Source: an uncultured Lachnospiraceae bacterium (GTDB taxonomy: Bacteria; Bacillota; Clostridia; Lachnospirales; Lachnospiraceae). Taken from it: a stretch of 24,404 nt of DNA. The position numbers and the translations under genes are program-made. The notes under the pieces are model-generated. The model was given only the letters and a program-made list of their open reading frames with translations. It was not told the origin of the DNA and made no database searches. Of the stretch, positions 14,722-22,923 are shown piece by piece. Where the stretch lies: contig CAJTUC010000048.1 in NCBI GenBank assembly GCA_910579395.1, forward strand, positions 1 to 24,404. Reading direction: 5' to 3'. The first letter of the stretch is position 1; each line of letters begins with the position of its first letter.

Positions 14722-15357
14722 ATGTTCATCAACATGATACCTGTGCTGCTTTTTATGCTCGCCGTTTCCGTCGATTCACTGACCGCAGGGCTTTCCTACG
14801 GCGCATCCAGAGTCCATATCAAGCCGCTTTCCGCAGTTTTTCTCGTGTTCATTCCTTCCGTTTCCATTACGCTTATGACACAGATTGGCACCTTGTTCTT
14901 TTCCCTTTTTCCGGCCCATGTTTTTTCAATCCTGTCGTTTCTGCTCCTGTTCTTCCTCGGCTTTGAGAAGCTGTTGGAATACCTGATACGCCGCCTGTCA
15001 GAAGCATACCCGGACATTATCGGCAACTGGACCTGTAAGATCAAGCAGCTCAATATCATCTTTACCATTTATTTTTCACCGGAAGAAGCAAACCGACAGG
15101 AAGTTCAGGTCCTGAGCGGCAAAGAAGCTCTTTTTCTGAGCCTTGCCCTGTCCCTCGACAGCGTACTCGCCAGCATGGCTTTTTCCTGTCAGGTGACTTC
15201 TCTGCCTTTCCTGTTCCTGTCGGCCGTATTCTTTCATTTTCTGCTCTTTTTACTCGGTTATCTTTCCGGTCTGCTCCTGTCAAAAAAATTCTCCCTCGAC
15301 CTCTCCTGGCTCAGTGGGCTGTTTCTTCTGTTACTGGCACTTGGCACGCTTCTGTGA
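14722..15357 (+). CDS. ytaF: sporulation membrane protein YtaF (MntP-like)
   Basis: A 211-aa integral membrane protein of the YtaF group, which is confined to endospore formers and related to the MntP manganese exporter. About six hydrophobic segments are visible, in two halves joined by a polar loop (about 85-130). Each half begins with an Asp-containing signature: AVSVDSLTAGLSYGAS (Asp18) and ALSLDSVLASMAFS (Asp146), the positions of the conserved acidic residues of MntP. Transported ion and role in the spore are not known. GAGG lies about 8 bases before the ATG. It is the only plus-strand gene in the central region, divergent from the ribonuclease gene, and its last 47 bp overlap the end of the convergent Ca2+ ATPase gene. 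A sporulation-type promoter motif lies upstream. Confidence 0.85.
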   Translation: MFINMIPVLLFMLAVSVDSLTAGLSYGASRVHIKPLSAVFLVFIPSVSITLMTQIGTLFFSLFPAHVFSILSFLLLFFLGFEKLLEYLIRRLSEAYPDIIGNWTCKIKQLNIIFTIYFSPEEANRQEVQVLSGKEALFLSLALSLDSVLASMAFSCQVTSLPFLFLSAVFFHFLLFLLGYLSGLLLSKKFSLDLSWLSGLFLLLLALGTLL

Positions 15358-18061
15358 CGCCTTTCTTTTCCACGCCGTAATGGACGGCAACAAGCAGCTC
15401 ATGAACGATCACCGGCGTCAGCGATAAAGCAAGCAGCTGTCCCCACTCCATCCAGGCCAGTTTCACCGTTCCGAAAAGCACGATCAGCGGTTCAATCTCC
15501 GTTACCGCGAATTGTAAAAGCAAACCGAAAACAAGCGCCAGGAGCATGAACGGGTTTTTCCTATGGTTCATTCGGAAAATAGAACGGTTCACATCCCGCA
15601 TACCGACCGCATGAAAAAGCTGGCTCATGCCGAGTACCGTAAAGGCATGGGTCTGCGCTTTGACAAGGACCGCAGAAATCTGATAGCTTTCTATAATATT
15701 ATGTAAATTTATCGGTAGATTCTCCGCGACCAGCCTGTCATAAGGTACCTTTAAAAAAGCGGCAAGGCTTACGCCGCCAATCACGAAACCGTAACAGAGA
15801 ACACAGAGCAGTCCGCCTTTGGCAAAGAGCGATTCCCCTTTTTTCCTGGGCGGTTCTTTCATCAGTAAATCCGTCTCATTGTCATCCACTCCCAGCGCGA
15901 GCGCCGGCAGAGAATCCGTAATCAGATTAATCCACAGAATAAAGCTCGCCTTTAAGGGACTCGGAAATCCGGCGATGATCGTAACGAGCATTGTCATGAT
16001 CTCGCCCAGATTGGAAGAAAGCAGAAAAAGCACCGACTTCCTGATATTTTCATAGATGCCCCTGCCCTCGCGGATGGCGAGATGTATCGTCGCGAAATTA
16101 TCGTCCATCAGCACAAAATCGGCGGCATTCCGCGCCACATCCGTGCCGTTCTTTCCCATGGCGATTCCGATATCTGCAGCCTGTAAGGACGGAGCATCAT
16201 TCACACCGTCGCCCGTCATTGCTACCGTCTTATCGAGTTTCCTGAACCCTTCCACAATTTTCACTTTATGCTCCGGCGTCACTCTTGCGAATACTTTTAA
16301 AAACGGCAGTTTTTTCAGGAAAATGGATTCTTCCATCGTATCCAGTTCCCGTCCCGAAATACATTCATTCGGAGACTCGGCAATGCCCAGCTGCCTTGCA
16401 ATGGAAAAGGCAGTATTCCGGTGGTCCCCGGTGATCATCACCGTCGAAACACCGGCTTTCCTAAACTCTTCCACGGCTTCCATCGCCTCCGGTCTGACCG
16501 GGTCCTGCATACTGACAAAACCAAGAAAGACCATTTCACTCTCCTGTAATCCGCCGTCCGGCTTCATCGCAATGGCAAGCACTCTCCTGCCCTCACTCAT
16601 CAGCCCGTCCAATACACGGCCAAGCGCTGTCCTGTCGCTCTCACGCAGTTCACTCCGCCTTCCGTTCTGATAAAATGCCGTGCAGCGTTCCAGTATTTTC
16701 TCGGCCGCGCCCTTAGAATAAGAAATCCGGCTGCTTCCCTGTGAAATCCCCCGCATCAGGTGGGACGTGGTCATCATCTTCCTCTCCGAATCGAAACCTT
16801 TTTCATCCTGTCTGGGAAAACGGCTCCTGAGTTCATCGATAGAAAGACCGCACTCTTTCGCCATATGAACAAGTGCCATTTCCGTCGGGTCGCCTAAGTC
16901 GCTTTCCGAAAAAGCATCGTTACATAAAATACAGCCTAGCAGAAAATGAGCCCTGCCGTTTTTCTCCCATTCCGTTCCCTGCCACATCTGATTCGTAAAA
17001 AGGCGGGGAAATTTCTCCTTTTCAATCATACGGCCATCCAGATAGCATTCCGTAACCGTCATCCGGTTCTGCGTCAGCGTCCCCGTCTTGTCCGAACAGA
17101 CAACGTCCACTGCTCCTAATGTCTCTACGGAAGAAAGTTTCCGTACGATGGTCCTTGCCCGCACCATCCGCGATACACTGAGCGCAAGCACGATGGTAAC
17201 AATAGCCGGAAGGCCTTCCGGAACAGCTGCCACGGTCAGGGAAACAGATGTCAAGAGCATTTCTCCCACGTTTCGTTTCTGCCAGACAGCGATAATAAAA
17301 AGAAGGGCACAGACTGCCACAGCGAGAATGCTGAGCACTTTTCCGAGCTCTCCCAGTTTTTTCTGCAAAGGAGTCAGTCTTTCTCCCGTCTCATGAAGCA
17401 TATCCGCGATATGACCGATACGAGTATCCATGCCGATTGCCGTCACGATACCTTTTCCACGGCCTCTCGTCACATAAGTGGACATATAGGCCATATTCGC
17501 ACAGCTGTTATCACCCTGCGCTTCTTCCACATAGTCCGCTTCTTTCTCTACCGGAGCAGACTCTCCTGTTAGGGTAGATTCTTCAATCTGAATCCCCTGT
17601 ACTTCGAGCAGACGCAAATCAGCCGGAACCATGCTGCCGGCTTCCAACAGGACAATATCTCCCGTAACCAGTTCTTCGGCAGCTATTTTCATCGTTTTTC
17701 CTTCCCGAACGACGACTGCCTGCGGACTGGAAATCTTTTTGAGCGCCTCTACCGCCTTTCCCGCTTTTCCTTCCTGAATCACACCGATGGCCGCATTCAA
17801 TACGACGACCGTAACAATGATGATAGCGTCTCCTGCTTCTCCGAGCAGAAGGGAAATCGCCATTGCCACGATCAAAATCAGGATCAACGGGTCGTTGAGC
17901 TGCCCCAGTATCATCTGCCAGACGCTTTTCCCCGTCTGTTCCCGCAGCCGGTTAGCTCCATGCCTTGTCCTTCTTTCAAGAACTTCCCGCCTGTCCAATC
18001 CTTTTTCCCGGTCGGAATGCAGCAACCTGATGGTTTCTGCCGCTGTCTTCATTTCATACAT
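15311..18061 (-). CDS. P-type Ca2+-transporting ATPase (PMR1/SERCA-like)
   Basis: A 916-aa type IIA cation pump that moves Ca2+ across the membrane at the cost of ATP. Actuator motif TGES (165-168), phosphorylation site Asp324 in SDKTGTLTQN, nucleotide-domain SKGAAEKIL (449-457), and hinge TGDGVNDAP (616-624) are intact. Ion-binding residues fit Ca2+ carriers: PEGLP in M4 (281-285) and Asn712/Asp716 in M6 (INLITDSLPA). About ten transmembrane segments are recognisable. AGGAGG lies 8 bases before the start. The C-terminus is short and polar, without a calmodulin-type tail. The 3' end overlaps ytaF on the opposite strand. Upstream lies structured repeat copy B, then greA; no terminator is seen between greA and this gene, so read-through is possible in addition to a TATAGT-type -10 at 18241-18236. 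Specificity for Ca2+ over Mn2+ cannot be fixed. Confidence 0.96.
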   Translation of the reverse strand: MYEMKTAAETIRLLHSDREKGLDRREVLERRTRHGANRLREQTGKSVWQMILGQLNDPLILILIVAMAISLLLGEAGDAIIIVTVVVLNAAIGVIQEGKAGKAVEALKKISSPQAVVVREGKTMKIAAEELVTGDIVLLEAGSMVPADLRLLEVQGIQIEESTLTGESAPVEKEADYVEEAQGDNSCANMAYMSTYVTRGRGKGIVTAIGMDTRIGHIADMLHETGERLTPLQKKLGELGKVLSILAVAVCALLFIIAVWQKRNVGEMLLTSVSLTVAAVPEGLPAIVTIVLALSVSRMVRARTIVRKLSSVETLGAVDVVCSDKTGTLTQNRMTVTECYLDGRMIEKEKFPRLFTNQMWQGTEWEKNGRAHFLLGCILCNDAFSESDLGDPTEMALVHMAKECGLSIDELRSRFPRQDEKGFDSERKMMTTSHLMRGISQGSSRISYSKGAAEKILERCTAFYQNGRRSELRESDRTALGRVLDGLMSEGRRVLAIAMKPDGGLQESEMVFLGFVSMQDPVRPEAMEAVEEFRKAGVSTVMITGDHRNTAFSIARQLGIAESPNECISGRELDTMEESIFLKKLPFLKVFARVTPEHKVKIVEGFRKLDKTVAMTGDGVNDAPSLQAADIGIAMGKNGTDVARNAADFVLMDDNFATIHLAIREGRGIYENIRKSVLFLLSSNLGEIMTMLVTIIAGFPSPLKASFILWINLITDSLPALALGVDDNETDLLMKEPPRKKGESLFAKGGLLCVLCYGFVIGGVSLAAFLKVPYDRLVAENLPINLHNIIESYQISAVLVKAQTHAFTVLGMSQLFHAVGMRDVNRSIFRMNHRKNPFMLLALVFGLLLQFAVTEIEPLIVLFGTVKLAWMEWGQLLALSLTPVIVHELLVAVHYGVEKKGVTEACQVPVTEETAH

Positions 18062-18089
18062 ATCCTTTCCTCCTATAGCGCCGCTGATA

Positions 18090-18236
18090 TGGAATGTCCA
18101 CTTTCAGGACATTCTGCGAGGCGAACTTGTTCGCCTTGTGAGAAAAGGCCGCAAAGCGAACCGCAATACTTCTTGACGAAGCGCCCATTGACGCCACACC
18201 GTCAGGTGTGTTGGTCTTTTAGAAGTTCTTCTCACA
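18090..18236. repeat. structured intergenic repeat, copy B
   Basis: H1 GAATGTCC/GGACATTC (18092-18114) has the same stem as copy A plus two flanking G-U pairs. An extra hairpin AGGCGAA/TTCGCCT (18119-18136) follows. P1 is TGTGAGAA (18137-18144) with TTCTCACA (18229-18236), and P3 is ACTTCT (18168-18173) with AGAAGT (18221-18226). H4 is GCGCC, CATT loop, GACGC (18181-18194), and H5 CACACC/GGTGTG (18195-18210). The H2 position (18147-18166) no longer folds and shows a direct repeat CCGCAA. It ends 28 bp upstream of the Ca2+ ATPase start. Confidence 0.78.
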
Positions 18237-18281
18237 CTATACCTTATGCTTACTTGGAAAAAGATATGCCAGCCTTTAGAA

Positions 18282-18785
18282 TCAAAAACTCCTAAGTTTA
18301 TCGCTGCCGTCATCGATGGTATTTTCAATGGATTTCACGACAACATAATAACCGTAGGAAGAGTTGACCTCGATATATACCCGGTCGCCCACCTTATGAC
18401 CGAGAAGCGCTCTTCCGAGCGGGGCTTCCGTGCTGATCAGGCCCTCCAGCGAATTTCCGCGGACCGTCGTTACAAGTTTGTATTTTTCTGTCGTCCCATC
18501 CTCTTCAAAGTATACCTCTATGGTATTGTTTAGACCAACTTCGTCCTCTGCGGACTCATCCGAAACGATGACTGCCGTCCTGATCATCCTCTCCAGATAC
18601 CGAATACGGCTCTCATTCTGGTTCTTCACCTTCTTGGCCGCATGATATTCAAAGTTCTCACTCAAATCCCCATGTGCCCGCGCCGTCTTGACATCTTCCA
18701 ATGCCTCTTTGCGTACCACCAGCTTCCGGTACTCGATTTCCTCCCTCATCTTCTCAATGTCCTTCTGCGTTAATTCGTTGTGCAT
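18282..18785 (-). CDS. greA: transcription elongation factor GreA family
   Basis: A 167-aa factor that binds the secondary channel of RNA polymerase and promotes cleavage of backtracked transcripts. The start at 18785 has GGAG about 9 bases upstream; the longer open frame to 18818 would run into the glgD terminator. The N-terminal coiled coil carries ARAHGDLSENFEYHAAK, with the tip acidic residues of the DLSEN motif that act in cleavage. The C-terminal FKBP-like domain shows VGLNNTIEVYF, LISTEAPLGRALLGHKVGD and IEVNSSYGYYVVVKSIEN. It is slightly longer than E. coli GreA (158 aa), and its second half is divergent, so it may be a GreA-like paralogue rather than the housekeeping copy. It lies between structured repeat copies C (upstream) and B (downstream), and I found no ordinary promoter between the glgD terminator and the start. 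Confidence 0.9.
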   Translation of the reverse strand: MHNELTQKDIEKMREEIEYRKLVVRKEALEDVKTARAHGDLSENFEYHAAKKVKNQNESRIRYLERMIRTAVIVSDESAEDEVGLNNTIEVYFEEDGTTEKYKLVTTVRGNSLEGLISTEAPLGRALLGHKVGDRVYIEVNSSYGYYVVVKSIENTIDDGSDKLRSF

Positions 18786-18816
18786 TGCTGTGATTCTCCT
18801 TTTCACAATTTTACCC

Positions 18817-18851
18817 AAAAAACAAAGGCAGAATGGCTATGCCATTCTGCC
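18817..18851 (-). terminator. intrinsic terminator of glgCD, formed by H1 of repeat copy C
   Basis: On the minus strand GGCAGAATGGC, loop ATA, GCCATTCTGCC (11 perfect base pairs, 18851-18827) is followed by TTTGTTTTTT (18826-18817). It lies between glgD and greA, only 32 bp before the greA start, so it could end glgCD transcripts or attenuate greA. Confidence 0.85.
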
Positions 18852-18935
18852 AGGTGAATAGATTTACGAAGTAAATCGTAGAAGTTCTTGGCACTGCGTC
18901 CATTGGCGCAGTGTCTTTAGAACTTCTTTTCACCT
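18827..18935. repeat. structured intergenic repeat, copy C
   Basis: H1 GGCAGAATGGC/GCCATTCTGCC (18827-18851). P1 AGGTGAA (18852-18858) pairs with TTCACCT (18929-18935). H2 is GATTTAC/GTAAATC (18861-18877), and P3 GAAGTTCT (18881-18888) pairs with AGAACTTC (18919-18926). H4 is CACTGCGTC, CATT loop, GGCGCAGTG (18892-18913). There is no H5. Relative to copy A, the P3 pair C-G becomes G-C, the H2 pair G-C becomes A-T, and an H1 pair T-A becomes G-C. A run of T follows P1 on the plus strand. Confidence 0.85.
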
Positions 18936-18938
18936 TTT

Positions 18939-20081
18939 TTAGACCGTCTGGTTTTTCCCAATATATACCGGGAAACTATCCGTTCCTTTCATCTCCTTGC
19001 CGGCCGTGACCGTAACATTCTTATCCGTTATCAAGTATTCCACTTCTGCGCCCGCTTCTACTACGGTTCCCTGCATCAGCACACAATTCTTGACTTTGGC
19101 GCCCTTGGCAACCTTCACGCTCCTAAAAAGAATACTGTTCTCGACTTCACCTTCGATGATACAGCCGTCCGCCGCCATCACATTCTGCGCTTTGGCGCCT
19201 TCCATGTATCTGGTCGGATTGCCGCCATGCAGCTTCGTATAAATCGGAGGGCCGGAGAATAAAGCGTTCAGATTATAGTCATCCAAAAGCTTCATATTTT
19301 CATCAAAATAACTCTTCAGATCGTTGATGCGGGCAATATAGCCGTCGCATTTATATGCCTGCACATTTAACTGATTCAGTTTTGGCACGAGAATGTCGCG
19401 TTCAAAGAACTCATGTCCGTGTACATAAGCTTCTTCGATCAGGCTGATCAGCAATTCTCTCTCCAATATATACATATTCATGGAGAAATTCTGAACGCCG
19501 CTTTCTTTTGAGTTTACATAAATCTTAGTCACTCTGCCGTCATCAATATCAAAAGTATAATAGAAACATCTGCCGTTAGATGGAAGCTTTATCAGGCTCT
19601 CCGGCAATTCCTGCTCATTATAGGCGATCGTGACATCTGCACCGTTGTCTATATGCGACTGGATCATCGCTTTAAAATCAAGGTTGGCCGCTATATTGGC
19701 ATCCGTTAAAATAACATAAGTCTCTTTCTGGCCTTTTAAAAAGTTCAGAATACCCGCAAGCGCACCCACGCGGCCGACGTACGGCTTCGCATCTTTTTCC
19801 GCAAAAGGAGGGAAAATATTCAGGCCGCCGTTTTTACGGACCAGATCCCATTCACGGCCGGAACCCAAATGGTCCATCAGAGAATGATAATTATTATTTA
19901 CCATAATGGAAACATTTCCGATATCGCTGTGCGTCATACTGGACAATGTAAAATCAATCAGGCGATAACGGCTTGCAAAAGGAATCGATGCCATCAAACG
20001 AATGTTGACCAGCTCCGGAACCAGCAGATCATAACTGTTAGGGAAAATAATGCCGAGTGCATTTGTATTTGTATTTAACAT
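18939..20081 (-). CDS. glgD: glucose-1-phosphate adenylyltransferase, GlgD subunit
   Basis: A 380-aa GlgD, the non-catalytic or regulatory partner of GlgC in Firmicutes ADP-glucose pyrophosphorylase. It has the nucleotidyltransferase fold (IPFASRYRLIDFTLSSM, residues about 34-50) and a left-handed beta-helix C-terminus with repeating V/I-containing turns (about 285-370). The N-terminal GGxGxRLxxLT loop that binds nucleotide in GlgC is missing; the protein begins MLNTNTNALGIIFPNS instead. This fits a regulatory role in a GlgC-GlgD heterotetramer. Its ATG overlaps the glgC stop by 7 bp (ATGTTAA), so translation is probably coupled and keeps subunit levels matched. The ribosome binding site within glgC is weak (GGCGGTGAAGAG). 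A terminator hairpin shared with repeat copy C follows. Confidence 0.96.
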   Translation of the reverse strand: MLNTNTNALGIIFPNSYDLLVPELVNIRLMASIPFASRYRLIDFTLSSMTHSDIGNVSIMVNNNYHSLMDHLGSGREWDLVRKNGGLNIFPPFAEKDAKPYVGRVGALAGILNFLKGQKETYVILTDANIAANLDFKAMIQSHIDNGADVTIAYNEQELPESLIKLPSNGRCFYYTFDIDDGRVTKIYVNSKESGVQNFSMNMYILERELLISLIEEAYVHGHEFFERDILVPKLNQLNVQAYKCDGYIARINDLKSYFDENMKLLDDYNLNALFSGPPIYTKLHGGNPTRYMEGAKAQNVMAADGCIIEGEVENSILFRSVKVAKGAKVKNCVLMQGTVVEAGAEVEYLITDKNVTVTAGKEMKGTDSFPVYIGKNQTV

Positions 20082-21283
20082 TGCTCTTCACCGCCTTCTA
20101 CATTTTTATTGACCATGGCATTCGGACCAATCTTCGCATTATCACCAATCGTAATTCCCGCACCGATGGTCGCAACTCCCTTCTCATCACCGGAAGGCAT
20201 CGCGCCTACTACCGCATTTTCACCAATTGTAACACATTCCGCTACAATACAGTGTCTTACAACAGCGCCCGCTTTCACAACCGTATTCCCCATGATAACG
20301 GCATCCTCAATGACAGCGCCTTTTTCCACCTTAACGCCTTCGAACAAGATTGAATGTCTGACCGTTCCTTTAATCTGGCAGCCGTCCGTCACCATCGAAT
20401 TTTCAACAACTGCACCTGCGGATATTTTCTGTCCGGGCAGCGCCGCTTTCCTGCTGTAAATCTTCCAGTCCTCGTCAAACAGATTGATACCGCTGTTATC
20501 CGGGTCCAGAACCTCCATATTCGCTTCCCACAAGGAGGAGATGGTTCCTACATCTTTCCAGTAACCGCTGAAATGATAAGCGTACATTCTGCGTTTATCG
20601 CGAAGCAGGTTCGGGATAATGTTGTTACCGAAGTCATTCTCGGAATTCGGATCAGCCTCATCCTCTTCCAGATATTTTTTCAGAATATCCCAGTTAAATA
20701 TGTAAATACCCATCGAAGCCAGGTTGGATTTCGGATTCTTGGGTTTCTCCTGAAACTCTGTGATCTTATCGTTCTCATCTGCTACCATCAGACCGAAACG
20801 GGATGCCTCTTCCCACGGTACTTCCATGACCGCAACGCTGAATTCCGCATCCTTCTCTTTGTGGAATTTCAGGAAATCGCTGTAATCCTGTTTACAAATC
20901 TGGTCGCCGGACAGAATGATAACATATTCCGGGTCATATCTTTCAATAAAAGAAAGATTCTGATAGATTGCATTGGCTGTTCCCTTATACCAATCTGACT
21001 TGTTCGCCTTCTGGTAAGGCGGGAGAACATGTACGCCCCCATAGAGCCTGTCTAAATCCCACGGCTGACCGTTCCCCACATACTCATTCAGCACAAGCGG
21101 CTGATACTGCGTCAGAATACCTACCGTATCGATTCCGGAGTTCACACAGTTAGACAGCGGAAAGTCAATAATACGATATTTTCCGCCAAAAGGAACTGCC
21201 GGTTTTGCAAGCTTCTCCGTCAATGCGTACAGACGGGAACCCTGTCCGCCGGCAAGAAGCATTGCTATCATTTCTTTTGCCAT
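20075..21283 (-). CDS. glgC: glucose-1-phosphate adenylyltransferase, catalytic GlgC
   Basis: A 402-aa enzyme making ADP-glucose and pyrophosphate from ATP and glucose-1-phosphate, the committed step of glycogen synthesis in the cytosol. The nucleotide loop LLAGGQGSRLYALTEKLAKPAVPFGG (split here: GGQGSRL at 12-18, then KPAVPFGGKYRIIDF) is intact. So are WYKGTANAIYQNL (98-110), the metal-site Asp in LSGDQICKQDY (Asp127), and FQEKPKNP with the sugar-phosphate lysine. The C-terminal left-handed beta-helix spans about 285-395 and ends GPNAMVNKNV. GGAGGG lies 7 bases before the start. It forms a two-gene unit with glgD; no glycogen synthase or branching gene is in the window. I saw no convincing promoter in 21284-21382 beyond a TATGAT-like -10. 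Confidence 0.97.
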   Translation of the reverse strand: MAKEMIAMLLAGGQGSRLYALTEKLAKPAVPFGGKYRIIDFPLSNCVNSGIDTVGILTQYQPLVLNEYVGNGQPWDLDRLYGGVHVLPPYQKANKSDWYKGTANAIYQNLSFIERYDPEYVIILSGDQICKQDYSDFLKFHKEKDAEFSVAVMEVPWEEASRFGLMVADENDKITEFQEKPKNPKSNLASMGIYIFNWDILKKYLEEDEADPNSENDFGNNIIPNLLRDKRRMYAYHFSGYWKDVGTISSLWEANMEVLDPDNSGINLFDEDWKIYSRKAALPGQKISAGAVVENSMVTDGCQIKGTVRHSILFEGVKVEKGAVIEDAVIMGNTVVKAGAVVRHCIVAECVTIGENAVVGAMPSGDEKGVATIGAGITIGDNAKIGPNAMVNKNVEGGEEQC

Positions 21284-21382
21284 AATTTAACCCTCCATCA
21301 TATAGTCTTGATACTAAAATCATACATCATTTTGACGATAAAAGGAAGCGTAAGATTGTAAATTTTGTTAAAAATTTCCTTT

Positions 21383-22762
21383 TCAATTTCCATGACGATA
21401 TGGTTGGTCATTCAGGCGGTTTTTCGCATACCATTCTATCTTATCCGCATACATCTGCTTATCTGCTTCGGCAATCAGATCATCCATATTTTCTCTCCCA
21501 TCCCCGCGCCATACAGAGCCGAGCGCCATAAGTGCATTTGCCCTGTGCATATCTACTTTCATCGCTTCGACTCTTTCCTGCATTTCCTCCTGGGAAATCC
21601 CTTCACACAGAACGAGAAATTCGTCCCCGCCCACACGAAACAGCGCATACTCGCCAAACCCTCTCCGCAAACATTCGCTTGCGCGGACCAAAAGCGCATC
21701 TCCAGCATTATGCCCCATGGAATCATTTTCCCTTTTTAATCCCATCACATCGCAGTACAGGATTCCAATGCTCTTCTCCGGCATTACCTTCGCAGCGGCA
21801 TCATTCATCGCATGGCGGTTGCCGATTCCCGTCAATTGATCCAAAAAACACAATTCTTCCAGCTGCTTGACCAGATTCCGGCGTCGAAGAACGGAAACCA
21901 GAAAATACCCCATGATCTGAAGCATATAGGTGATGTGGCTTAAAAATTTCTCCGGCGGATTGTCCACGCCATAAAAACCGATAATCTTATTCTCACTGAT
22001 CAAAGGACTTACCACCAGCGATTTTATATTCTGCGGTTTTAGATATTCATAAACATCAGGATCTTTTTCACATATGCTTTCCACATTGCTGACAATGACA
22101 CTTTTCCCATTTAAAAATCTCTTATACCACAGGGACACTACCTCAACCGGAACATTCTGCAGATTCTCCTTCTGCGGTGCAACACCCCCTGCACACCATT
22201 CATATGTATTCCGGCAGATTCCGTTTTCCACTTCCTCGAAAATATAAGCCCTCTCGCTCTCAAAATACTGTCCGATGTATTCCATCAGCACTTCGATGGA
22301 TTTTTCCGGTGTGGGAGCGGCCAGTGCAATCCGCAGCCCATCGATGATCATCACAACTTCATTTAATTCGTATTCTTTTTCCAGCCTTCCCAATTCCCCG
22401 ATATTCACAGCAAGCTCAAACCGGTATCTTCTGCCGTCCGCTTCCAGTACGGTATTCTTTACCAACATTCTTTTCCCTACTACTGGTCTGTAACACACCT
22501 CTTCCACAAAGCTTCCCTGTTTCAGTCTTTTATCATTACACAGCGCACAGGGCGTTAAACTATCCGAAACAACCTCATGACACTTTTTCCCTTTTATTTC
22601 TTTAAGCGACTGTATCCCATATACCGTTCTTGCCAGCCGGTTCATATAAACGAGTTCATGGCTGTCCATATCCGCAACATATACAATCTCATTCAATTCC
22701 TCATAAAATTCCCATATCTTCCTTATTTCGTCGAAATTTGTTTTTTTCATAAATGATTTCAT
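21383..22762 (-). CDS. PAS-GAF-GGDEF diguanylate cyclase
   Basis: A 459-aa cytosolic enzyme expected to make cyclic di-GMP from two GTP. A PAS-like domain (about 15-120) contains VYVADMDSHELVYMNRLAR and a cysteine cluster (Cys61, and CALC at 72-75), which might bind a metal or sense redox state. A GAF-like domain spans about 145-290 (KSLVVSPLISENKIIGFYGVDNP). The GGDEF domain (about 305-440) has FLDQLTGIGNRHAM, the metal-binding CDVMGLKRENDSMGHNAGD and an intact RVGGDEFLVL active site (378-382). The RxxD inhibitory site expected five residues upstream of GGDEF is absent, so product inhibition there is unlikely. No transmembrane segment is present. The first ATG has GAGGAG only about 2 bases away and the Met at residue 5 has it 13 away, so the start is uncertain. 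It is a single gene, not obviously linked to glgCD. Confidence 0.93.
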   Translation of the reverse strand: MKSFMKKTNFDEIRKIWEFYEELNEIVYVADMDSHELVYMNRLARTVYGIQSLKEIKGKKCHEVVSDSLTPCALCNDKRLKQGSFVEEVCYRPVVGKRMLVKNTVLEADGRRYRFELAVNIGELGRLEKEYELNEVVMIIDGLRIALAAPTPEKSIEVLMEYIGQYFESERAYIFEEVENGICRNTYEWCAGGVAPQKENLQNVPVEVVSLWYKRFLNGKSVIVSNVESICEKDPDVYEYLKPQNIKSLVVSPLISENKIIGFYGVDNPPEKFLSHITYMLQIMGYFLVSVLRRRNLVKQLEELCFLDQLTGIGNRHAMNDAAAKVMPEKSIGILYCDVMGLKRENDSMGHNAGDALLVRASECLRRGFGEYALFRVGGDEFLVLCEGISQEEMQERVEAMKVDMHRANALMALGSVWRGDGRENMDDLIAEADKQMYADKIEWYAKNRLNDQPYRHGN

Positions 22763-22847
22763 TCTCCTCGCTCTTTTTCATACGCTGATTCCCCAATCAT
22801 TTTATTAATACCCTGACAAATACCATTATTCAGATTTCCATGATATC

Positions 22848-22879
22848 AAAAAAAGTGCCCGCAAGAGCAATTAGGGCAC
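22848..22879 (-). terminator. intrinsic terminator of the DUF1905 gene
   Basis: On the minus strand GTGCCC (22879-22874) pairs with GGGCAC (22860-22855) across a 13-base loop, followed by seven T (22854-22848). It lies about 90 bp beyond the DUF1905 stop. Confidence 0.75.
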
Positions 22880-22923
22880 AATTCGTCAATTTTGGGGTAT
22901 CATTTGCAATTTTATTGACACCC

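Noticed and set aside
16056..16670. 204-aa plus-strand open frame
   Set aside because: Antisense to the catalytic core of the Ca2+ ATPase gene, with no recognisable domain.
20354..20998. 214-aa plus-strand open frame
   Set aside because: Antisense to glgC; no start signal and no known motif.
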